From Clostridiaceae bacterium (GTDB lineage Bacteria; Bacillota; Clostridia; Saccharofermentanales; DTU023), in contig JAAYEX010000210.1 in NCBI GenBank assembly GCA_012728535.1, positions 1 through 12,810 of the forward strand: a stretch of DNA of 12,810 nt, read 5' to 3'. The notes below the pieces were generated by a model. The model was given only the letters and a program-made list of their open reading frames with translations. It made no database searches and had not been told where the DNA came from. Both the position numbers and the translations under genes were made by a program. Shown here piece after piece: positions 7,409-12,810 of this stretch (positions are counted from its first letter, which is position 1; each line of letters begins with the position of its first letter).

Positions 7409-8390
7409 AACTCTAACTGCCCAACATTTAGTTGAAGTTAATAATTTAAAACAATATTTTGACATCAATACCGGATTCTTCCGTTCCAAGTCACTCAAAG
7501 CCGTTGATGGAGTATCCTTCAATATTCAGGAGGGTGAAACTCTTGGACTGGTCGGAGAGTCAGGCTGCGGTAAGACTACAGTCGGGCGCAGCATCCTCCA
7601 TCTCTATGAACCAACGGATGGGGAAATCTGGTATAAGGGCAAGGAAATTAAGACGGAAAAGGATGTTGCAGGTTTTCGCCAGCAGGCGACTATGGTTTTT
7701 CAGGATCCTTACTCTTCTCTGAATCCTCGTATGACTGTCGCAGATATCATCGGAGAACCTCTGGACGTCCACAAGCTGACTTCATCCAAAAAGGAACGCA
7801 AGGAGCGTATTCTTGACCTGATGGACAAAGTAGGTCTCAACAGCGAACATGCTGCACGCTATGCGCATGAATTCTCCGGAGGTCAGAGGCAAAGAATAGG
7901 TATCGCCAGAGCTCTGGCTGTTAATCCCGACTTCATGGTTTGTGATGAACCCGTTTCCGCTCTGGACGTTTCAATTCAGGCCCAGGTGATCAATATGTTC
8001 GAAGAATTGCAGGATGAATTAGGTCTAACCTATCTTTTCATTGCTCACGACCTGCTCGTCGTCCGACATATTTCTGACCGCATAGCAGTGATGTATCTTG
8101 GTAAGCTGGTGGAAATGTCTTCAGCAAATGAAATATATGATCACCCGCTTCATCCCTACTCGAAGTCATTAATATCGGCGGTTCCCGTACCGGATCCCCG
8201 TATAGCCAGAGCTTCACAACGCATAGTTCTGAAGGGCGAAATACCCAGCCCCCTGAATATTCCTTCAGGTTGCGGCTTCCGCACACGTTGCCCTTACGCC
8301 ATTGAGTGTTGTGCAGAATCCGTACCTGAACTTGAAGAGGTACATGAAGGACATTTCGTCGCCTGTCACCGGGTAGATGAAATCAATTAA
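7401..8390 (+). CDS. oppF: Oligopeptide ABC transporter ATP-binding protein OppF
   Basis: The second ATPase of the Opp system, 329 aa from the start I prefer. Motifs: Walker A 'GESGCGKT' (52-59), Q101 in 'VFQDPYSSLNP', signature 'FSGGQRQR' (158-165), Walker B with D182-E183, and switch H216 in 'IAHDLLV'. The C-terminal extension has the family cysteine cluster ('GCGFRTRCPYAIECC'). The ATG at 7401 gives an 8-bp overlap with the oppD stop (ATGACTAA) and a family-like N-terminus ('LVEVNNLKQYF'). ATG 7386 or 7389 in the same frame, or TTG 7350, would lengthen it by 4-17 residues. None has a clear ribosome binding site, so translation is probably coupled to oppD. Confidence 0.94.
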   Translation: MTKTLTAQHLVEVNNLKQYFDINTGFFRSKSLKAVDGVSFNIQEGETLGLVGESGCGKTTVGRSILHLYEPTDGEIWYKGKEIKTEKDVAGFRQQATMVFQDPYSSLNPRMTVADIIGEPLDVHKLTSSKKERKERILDLMDKVGLNSEHAARYAHEFSGGQRQRIGIARALAVNPDFMVCDEPVSALDVSIQAQVINMFEELQDELGLTYLFIAHDLLVVRHISDRIAVMYLGKLVEMSSANEIYDHPLHPYSKSLISAVPVPDPRIARASQRIVLKGEIPSPLNIPSGCGFRTRCPYAIECCAESVPELEEVHEGHFVACHRVDEIN

Positions 8391-8477
8391 ATCGCTTTCA
8401 AATGTGCCGGAGAAAGCCTCTGCATATTTTGAAAATATAACTTTTTTAAAGCAAAGCTTAGGAAAGGAAAGAAAACT
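8391..8477 (+). promoter_or_regulatory. Structured spacer between oppF and oppA
   Basis: GCTTTC (8394-8399) pairs with GAAAGC (8412-8417), and an AT-only dyad (8424-8438) precedes a T6 run (8442-8447). The combination could act as a weak attenuator or an mRNA-processing/stability element setting a different level of oppA, but the second stem is very weak. An AGGAAAGG-type ribosome binding site for oppA ends the spacer. Confidence 0.3.
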
Positions 8478-10331
8478 ATGAAAAAGTTTCTAGCACTGCT
8501 ACTTGTATTGGCGATGGCGCTGACAATAGTAGCCTGTAACGGTACCACAAAACCCGTTGAAACAAAACCAACGGAAAGCGGTAGCCCGACAGAACCCGGA
8601 ACAACAGATCCGGGAACAGATCCAACCGAACCAGTCGCACCGGGAGGTTCTCTGATCGCTGTATCACTAGCTTCAGAGCCTGACACACTAGACCCTGCCC
8701 TCAACTCTGCAGTTGATGGCGCTACCCTAATTGTCCACCTGTTCTCAGGTCTGGCCAAATGGTCAGTTGACGCAGCCGGTAACTATGAAATCGTAGCCGA
8801 TGCAGCTGAAGAACTGGTTGAAGGTGTCGCCAATGATGACGGTACCGTCACCTATACTTATACACTGCGTGACGGCATGAAATGGTCAGATGGCCAGCCG
8901 GTCACAGCCAATGATTTTGAATTTGCCTGGAAGCGTGCCTCATCTGTTGATTTGGGCGCTGACTATGAGTACATGTTTGAAGTAGTTGACGGCTACGGTG
9001 ATGAGGTCAACGTAAAGGCACTGGATGAAAAAACTCTGGAAGTAACCCTGGCAAATGCTGTTCCTTATTGGGATGAGCTGCTGGCCTTCCCGACCTACTT
9101 CCCTGTCCGCGAAGACGTAGTCTCAGATGAAACCTGGGCAACCAATCCTGCTACTTATGTTTCCAACGGCCCCTACATCATGAGTGGCTGGGATCACAAC
9201 AGCAAGATTACTCTGACCAAGAACCCGGACTATGTAGATGCCGATACAGTCACAATGGATACTATCGAATTCTATCTGTCTGACGATTCCAACAATATGC
9301 TGGCCAACTTCAAGAGCGGTGCCTGGCAGTTAATCGATGACGTTCCGACCAATGAAATTGCTGCTTTGAAGGAAGAGTATCCTGATGAGTTCCATATTCA
9401 GGGTCAAATCGGTACCTATTATGTGTGCTGGAATGTTAATGCAAACATTCTGCCGGCAGACAGTGAGCTGACCGGAGTTGAAGCGGAGAAGGCCCAGGCC
9501 GAGATCCGTAATGCTTTAGGCTTGTTCTATGACCGCAACTACATCGTCGAAGATATTGCTCAAGGCGGACAAGTCCCGGCATCTTCCTTTGTATCCATGG
9601 GCTTCCCCGAAGCTGACGGAACTGAGTTCTATATGAATGCCGGTCCCAGCTCCGAGTATGCCGGTTACTACAACACAGACCCTTCAGATGAAGTTATGGA
9701 TGCAAACTACAACGAAGCCATCGAAATCTTGAAAAAGTACTATGATTTCGACGAGGCATCAGGAAAATTCACCAACGTACCTACTTTTGATTATCTCTAT
9801 AACACCAGTGAAGGTCATAAAGCTATCGGTGCATATCTGCAGAGTGCTCTGGCCGGTGTCGGCATCAACATGACCATGGAAAACCAGGAATGGGCTACCT
9901 TCCTGAATACACGTAAAGACGGCAACTACACCGTCGCCCGTAACGGTTGGATTGCTGACTACAACGATCCGATTACCCTGTTGGACCTCTGGACCTCAGG
10001 CTCCGGTAACAATGACGTTCAGTTCGGTAAAGACGCTCACGCTGATATAGCTGCCTATGATATCGATCTGACCGAATATGGCCTCGACATCGTCGTTGAA
10101 GGTGGCACCTGGGCCGAAACCTATGATGTCATCATTGCAGCCGTCAAGGCTTCCACAGATGACGCACAGCGTTATGCTCTGATGCACGCCGCTGAAGACC
10201 TGCTCATGAGCACCGGTGCTGTTACCCCCATCTATTACTACACAGACCTGTATATGCTGGATCAGTCAGTCGAAGGATTCTACTCAATCCCGCTGGGCTA
10301 CAAATACTTCATGTACACCACGATCAAGTAA
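8478..10331 (+). CDS. oppA: Oligopeptide-binding lipoprotein OppA (SBP family 5)
   Basis: A 617-aa extracytoplasmic substrate-binding protein. Residues 1-19 are a lipoprotein signal peptide (KK, then a hydrophobic core), and 'IVAC' is the lipobox, with lipidation at C20. Residues 21-57 are a flexible T/P/E/G/D-rich tether. The SBP_bac_5 fold follows: 'SLASEPDTLDPALNS' at its start, 'YTYTLRDGMKWSDGQPVTANDF' and 'SNGPYIMSGWDHNSKITLTKN' in lobe I, and a C-terminal 'ARNGWIADYNDPITLLDLW' block. It captures peptides at the outer membrane face and delivers them to OppBC. It is unusually acidic and somewhat longer than many OppA proteins (about 530-560 aa), partly because of the tether. Last gene of the operon, followed by a strong terminator. 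Confidence 0.96.
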   Translation: MKKFLALLLVLAMALTIVACNGTTKPVETKPTESGSPTEPGTTDPGTDPTEPVAPGGSLIAVSLASEPDTLDPALNSAVDGATLIVHLFSGLAKWSVDAAGNYEIVADAAEELVEGVANDDGTVTYTYTLRDGMKWSDGQPVTANDFEFAWKRASSVDLGADYEYMFEVVDGYGDEVNVKALDEKTLEVTLANAVPYWDELLAFPTYFPVREDVVSDETWATNPATYVSNGPYIMSGWDHNSKITLTKNPDYVDADTVTMDTIEFYLSDDSNNMLANFKSGAWQLIDDVPTNEIAALKEEYPDEFHIQGQIGTYYVCWNVNANILPADSELTGVEAEKAQAEIRNALGLFYDRNYIVEDIAQGGQVPASSFVSMGFPEADGTEFYMNAGPSSEYAGYYNTDPSDEVMDANYNEAIEILKKYYDFDEASGKFTNVPTFDYLYNTSEGHKAIGAYLQSALAGVGINMTMENQEWATFLNTRKDGNYTVARNGWIADYNDPITLLDLWTSGSGNNDVQFGKDAHADIAAYDIDLTEYGLDIVVEGGTWAETYDVIIAAVKASTDDAQRYALMHAAEDLLMSTGAVTPIYYYTDLYMLDQSVEGFYSIPLGYKYFMYTTIK

Positions 10332-10357
10332 AAGCACTATTTAGCTTGTTCAATACA

Positions 10358-10387
10358 GGCCCTCCGACCAAGTCGGGGGGCCTTTTT
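10358..10387 (+). terminator. Strong intrinsic terminator of the opp operon
   Basis: The stem GGCCCTCCGAC (10358-10368) / GTCGGGGGGCC (10372-10382) has 11 pairs with one wobble, a 3-nt loop and a T5 run (10383-10387). It lies 26 nt after the oppA stop. Confidence 0.93.
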
Positions 10388-10416
10388 GTTGGAAATCCCG
10401 AATCCTGAAGGCATTA

Positions 10417-10445
10417 TCGCGTTTTCACTCATAAACCGTTATAAT
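10417..10445 (+). promoter_or_regulatory. Possible promoter for the phosphofructokinase gene
   Basis: A perfect TATAAT (10440-10445) lies 49 nt before the start codon and just after the opp terminator. The expected -35 position has no good TTGACA match, so the call rests on the -10 box and its placement. Confidence 0.4.
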
Positions 10446-10494
10446 AGTTACGGAAATTCTCAGAATAATCTGACTGAAATAAAAGGAGTAATAA

Positions 10495-11733
10495 ATGCTA
10501 AAAGGAAACCTTGTCTTCGGGCAATCAGGAGGACCGACCGCCGTCATAAATTCAAGTGCTGCAGGCTTGCTGACCGCTGCCTTGGCCAGCCCCCTTATTG
10601 AAGAAGTTTATGCAGCTGAACATGGGATCATAGGGATACTCAAGGACAGACTATTTGACATCGGCCGGGAAGACCTGGAAGAGCTGAAGTTGCTCACACA
10701 GACTCCTTCCTCAGCTTTCGGGTCCTGTCGTCATAAATTAGCTGACCCGGACAAAGATGAAAGTGAATATAAGCGTATTCTTGAAGTTTTCAAAAAACAC
10801 AACATACGCTATTTTTTTTATAACGGCGGCAACGACACCATGGACACCTGCCACAAGATCAGTTTGTATCTGAACAGAGCAGGTTACGAGTGCCGTGTAG
10901 TCGGTATACCCAAGACCATAGACAACGATCTTTGTGGTACTGATCATTGCCCCGGATTTGCTTCGGCTGCTAAATATGTGGCTACCAGTTTTATGGAAAT
11001 CAAATTAGATTCTCATGTCTACAATTACCCACAGATTATCATTGTTGAGGTTATGGGCCGTCACGCAGGCTGGCTGGCTGCATCCTCCGTATTGGCCTCA
11101 CATAAAGCTGCCGGTCCGGACCTGATTTATCTTCCTGAAAGACACTTTTCACTGGAACAGTTTGAGCAGGATGTCCGAACTGTGCATGAAAAGAAAGGCG
11201 ATGTCATGGTTTGCATCTCCGAAGGCTGTCAGGACAAATATGGCAGATTCATACCCGAAATGTTTGAAGACAACAACTTGACCACTGATGCTTTCGGACA
11301 CAAGCAACTGGGCGGTGCCGCTGACACTCTGGCATCCTTTGTCAAAGAAAAGTTTGACATCAAGGTTCGTGCTATCGAATTTTCCCTCCTCCAGCGCTGT
11401 GCTGCACACATAGCATCACCGGTTGATGTCAACGAAGCTTTTCAGGCGGGTGAAGCTGCCCTTAATTTTGCTCTTGAGGGCTATGGTGACTTCATGCTCG
11501 GTTTTGAGCGCATATCAGATGCGCCCTATAAGATCAGAATGATCAGGGTGCCCCTTGTTGAATGTGCTAATCATGAAAAGACAGTGCCTGACGAATGGAT
11601 TAATGATGCCGGTAACTTTGTACTCCAGCCATTTATCGACTACACACTGCCTTTGATACAGGGTGAAACTGAACGCACCGAAGAAGACGGTTTGCCGCTC
11701 TTCGCAAACCTGAAGAGGGTGCTCATTAAATAA
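10495..11733 (+). CDS. 6-phosphofructokinase, probably pyrophosphate-dependent
   Basis: A 412-aa cytoplasmic glycolytic enzyme that phosphorylates fructose 6-phosphate to fructose 1,6-bisphosphate. The N-terminal 'FGQSGGPTAVIN' (8-19) is the phosphate-binding loop. 'GGNDT' (111-115) has Asp at the place where ATP-dependent enzymes have Gly (GGDGS), and 'PKTIDND' (139-145) has Lys where they have Gly (PGTIDND). These are the two known determinants of pyrophosphate use. D143 is the catalytic base, and 'MGRHAGW' (187-193) binds the sugar phosphate. PPi-PFKs are reversible and save ATP, which suits an anaerobe. AAGGAG sits 6 nt before the ATG. A HydC-like gene follows after 49 nt on the same strand and may be co-transcribed. 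Donor specificity is inferred from motifs only. Confidence 0.93.
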   Translation: MLKGNLVFGQSGGPTAVINSSAAGLLTAALASPLIEEVYAAEHGIIGILKDRLFDIGREDLEELKLLTQTPSSAFGSCRHKLADPDKDESEYKRILEVFKKHNIRYFFYNGGNDTMDTCHKISLYLNRAGYECRVVGIPKTIDNDLCGTDHCPGFASAAKYVATSFMEIKLDSHVYNYPQIIIVEVMGRHAGWLAASSVLASHKAAGPDLIYLPERHFSLEQFEQDVRTVHEKKGDVMVCISEGCQDKYGRFIPEMFEDNNLTTDAFGHKQLGGAADTLASFVKEKFDIKVRAIEFSLLQRCAAHIASPVDVNEAFQAGEAALNFALEGYGDFMLGFERISDAPYKIRMIRVPLVECANHEKTVPDEWINDAGNFVLQPFIDYTLPLIQGETERTEEDGLPLFANLKRVLIK

Positions 11734-11782
11734 ATAATAGGCTTTAAAGCCTTTACGATACAAAGAAGGGAACAAAACGCAA

Positions 11783-12286
11783 ATGGAAGCTAGTCAAGAA
11801 ACAGTAGGAATTGATCAGATGGATCTTAGCCTTCTGGATCCGGTTCTAAAAGAAAACAGTAGCCTCAAGGGCAGTGCTATTGCCATATTGCAGGAGGCTC
11901 AGGAAATATATGGCTATCTGCCTTTGGAAGTGCTGGAAAGAATATCCGAAGTAACACAGGAGCCTCTAGCCAAACTTTATGGCATAGCCACCTTCTACAC
12001 CCAATTCCGTATGAAACCGGTCGGCAAGCATCTTATCATGCTCTGTCAGGGCACCGCCTGTCACGTTATGGGCGCGGATCGTGTGCAGCAGGCGATAGAA
12101 GATGAGCTGCAAATCGAGAACGGCGAAACAACGGAAGACGGTGTTTTCACTTTGATGACGGTAGCTTGTCTGGGCTGCTGTTCGCTTGCTCCGGTAATGA
12201 TGGTTGACGGAGAAACATACGCAAGCCTGACTTCTGATTCCGTCCGCAAAATTTTACGTAAGATGCGAAAGGAAGCAGATGTATAG
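11783..12286 (+). CDS. NuoE/HydC-like [2Fe-2S] subunit (24-kDa type)
   Basis: A 167-aa protein, the usual length for the thioredoxin-like ferredoxin subunit of NADH dehydrogenases and bifurcating [FeFe] hydrogenases (HydC, HndA) or NAD-dependent formate dehydrogenases. The N-terminal helical bundle contains 'AIAILQEAQEIYGYLP' (32-47) and 'GIATFYTQF' (67-75). The [2Fe-2S] ligands are C88 and C93 ('CQGTACHV'), then C129 and C133 ('ACLGCCSLAP'). It passes electrons to or from the NuoF-like FMN subunit encoded next. The ATG at 11783 has an AAGGG about 12 nt upstream; M13 at 11819 is an alternative start. Which complex it belongs to depends on genes beyond the window; a bifurcating hydrogenase is the best guess. 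Confidence 0.93.
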   Translation: MEASQETVGIDQMDLSLLDPVLKENSSLKGSAIAILQEAQEIYGYLPLEVLERISEVTQEPLAKLYGIATFYTQFRMKPVGKHLIMLCQGTACHVMGADRVQQAIEDELQIENGETTEDGVFTLMTVACLGCCSLAPVMMVDGETYASLTSDSVRKILRKMRKEADV

Positions 12287-12368
12287 TCTTGTTCTTAATT
12301 CAGTTAATACATCCACCCACTCTGATCCTCTGAGATCATTGACACAAAATATAAGGAGTAATCAATGA
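12279..12368 (+). CDS. Possible 29-aa small ORF bridging hydC-like and hydB-like genes
   Basis: An ATG-started ORF of 29 codons exactly fills the gap. Its start overlaps the end of the NuoE-like gene by 8 nt (ATGTATAG), and its TGA overlaps the next ATG (ATGA). AAAGGAAG lies just upstream at good spacing. The peptide (begins MYSLVLNS) is Ser/Asn/Thr-rich, has no domain I recognise and no membrane segment. It may be a coupling leader, the remnant of a gene that often sits here, or chance: an open run this short is not rare. Confidence 0.25.
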   Translation: MYSLVLNSVNTSTHSDPLRSLTQNIRSNQ

Positions 12369-12598
12369 GAGTAGTTGTTGGTGCTGGCAGCTGCGGACTT
12401 GCTGCCGGAGCGGATAGTCTGGTTCAAGAACTGAAAACCAGAGACCTTGGTTCCGACACAGTACTGGAAATTACCGGCTGTGTCGGCATGTGTTATCTGG
12501 AGCCGATTGTAGATATATATGATGATTGCGGTCAATTACATCGTTTTACACATGTAAAAGTTAAAGATCTGGATGCTATTCTGGAAAAATTTGACTAA
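12365..12598 (+). CDS. NuoF/HydB-like N-terminal ferredoxin domain, ended by in-frame TAA
   Basis: A 77-aa ORF equal to the N-terminal thioredoxin-like [2Fe-2S] domain that precedes the NuoF core in HydB/HndC-type subunits. 'GAGSCGLAAGA' (6-16) and 'TGCVGMCYLEPIVDI' (37-51) are the diagnostic blocks, with C10, C39 and C43 at conserved positions; C55 is an extra cysteine. AGGAG sits 6 nt before the ATG. The ORF ends at TAA 12596-12598, where intact homologues run straight into the flavin domain. Downstream sequence continues in the same frame with NuoF-type sequence. It could be a genuine stand-alone ferredoxin domain, one half of a gene split by a nonsense mutation, or the product of a base-calling error. 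HndB-type stand-alone ferredoxin subunits are longer (about 120 aa). Confidence 0.75.
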   Translation: MRVVVGAGSCGLAAGADSLVQELKTRDLGSDTVLEITGCVGMCYLEPIVDIYDDCGQLHRFTHVKVKDLDAILEKFD

Positions 12599-12810
12599 GA
12601 AGCCTGCAATCAGTTTAGAATCTCAGAAGATGATGAGCGCATTCTGGGCAAACAGGTACGTATTGTTTTGCGCAACTGTGGTGTCATCAATCCCGAGTCC
12701 ATTGACGATTACATAGCCAGCGGAGGCTATACCGCATTGGAGCGCTGCGTCAAGGAAATGACACCGGAAGACGTAATCGAAGTGATTAAAGAATCCGGAC
12801 TGCGCGGACG
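12599..12810 (+). CDS. NuoF/HydB-like core, 5' part, in frame after a TAA; runs off the window
   Basis: From 12599 to the window end the frame of the preceding 77-aa ORF stays open. It encodes 'ISEDDERILGKQVRIVLRNC', then 'GVINPESIDDYIASGGYTAL', 'EMTPEDVI' and 'ESGLRGR', the start of the conserved GLRGRGGAGF FMN/NADH-binding region of NuoF. This subunit holds FMN, the NAD(H) site and a [4Fe-4S] cluster, and in bifurcating hydrogenases is HydB. No start codon with a ribosome binding site is visible after the TAA: the first in-frame ATG (12758) lies inside a conserved block, and TTG 12668 and CTG 12644 have no clear site. Whether this is a separate gene, a broken one or a read-through product is unresolved. 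Confidence 0.75.

Noticed and set aside
10386..10601. 71-codon plus-strand frame across the opp terminator and the PFK start
   Set aside because: It begins in the terminator T-run, has no ribosome binding site, and overlaps the well-supported PFK gene in another frame.
11739..11752. Perfect palindrome AGGCTTTAAAGCCT after the PFK gene, considered as a terminator
   Set aside because: The usable stem is short and is followed by only a few Ts, so it is unlikely to stop transcription; probably read-through into the HydC-like gene.
1..12810. CRISPR arrays, tRNA or rRNA genes, insertion sequences, prophage or defence genes
   Set aside because: No spaced direct repeats, cloverleaf-like sequences, transposase or integrase motifs, or defence domains were seen; nearly all of the window is ordinary metabolic and transport genes.

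Overview
The window looks like a stretch of chromosome from a strictly anaerobic, fermentative Firmicute, probably a member of the Clostridia. This is inferred from gene content: a flavodiiron protein, an Opp-type peptide importer with a lipoprotein receptor, a pyrophosphate-type phosphofructokinase, and the first subunits of an NADH-linked electron-bifurcating hydrogenase or related complex. AAGGAG-type ribosome binding sites precede most genes, and GTG starts are used for oppB, oppD and the HD gene. No rRNA, tRNA, CRISPR array or insertion sequence is visible.

Layout: (1) 1-303 (+) is the 3' end of a flavodiiron protein gene. It faces a convergent minus-strand unit, with a terminator-like hairpin between them. 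(2) 1687-384 (-) is a two-gene unit: an HD-domain phosphohydrolase overlapping a DUF554 membrane protein by 4 bp. (3) 3795-1791 (-) is a pseudouridine catabolism operon, psuK-psuG, overlapping by 11 bp and ending in a perfect 13-bp hairpin terminator. The kinase carries an N-terminal winged-helix DNA-binding domain. (4) 3796-4349 is a 554-bp AT-rich divergent intergenic region with a candidate promoter and a potentially switching leader for the next operon. (5) 4350-10331 (+) is an oppB-C-D-F-A peptide ABC transporter operon closed by a strong terminator at 10358-10387. (6) 10495-11733 (+) is a PPi-type 6-phosphofructokinase. (7) 11783 to the window end (+) is the start of a bifurcating hydrogenase-type cluster: a NuoE/HydC-like [2Fe-2S] subunit, then a NuoF/HydB-like subunit.

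How the genes work together: Opp imports peptides, PsuK and PsuG turn pseudouridine into uracil and ribose 5-phosphate, the PFK feeds glycolysis with pyrophosphate as phosphoryl donor, and the HydC/HydB-type subunits would reoxidise NADH. The flavodiiron protein detoxifies O2 or NO.

The most unusual feature is at the right edge. The NuoF/HydB-like gene has an in-frame TAA exactly at the linker between its N-terminal ferredoxin domain and its main NuoF domain, and the same reading frame continues with conserved NuoF sequence to the window end. The 78-bp gap before it also holds a 29-codon ORF that overlaps both neighbours and has its own ribosome binding site. I see no wholly new defence or mobile system here.
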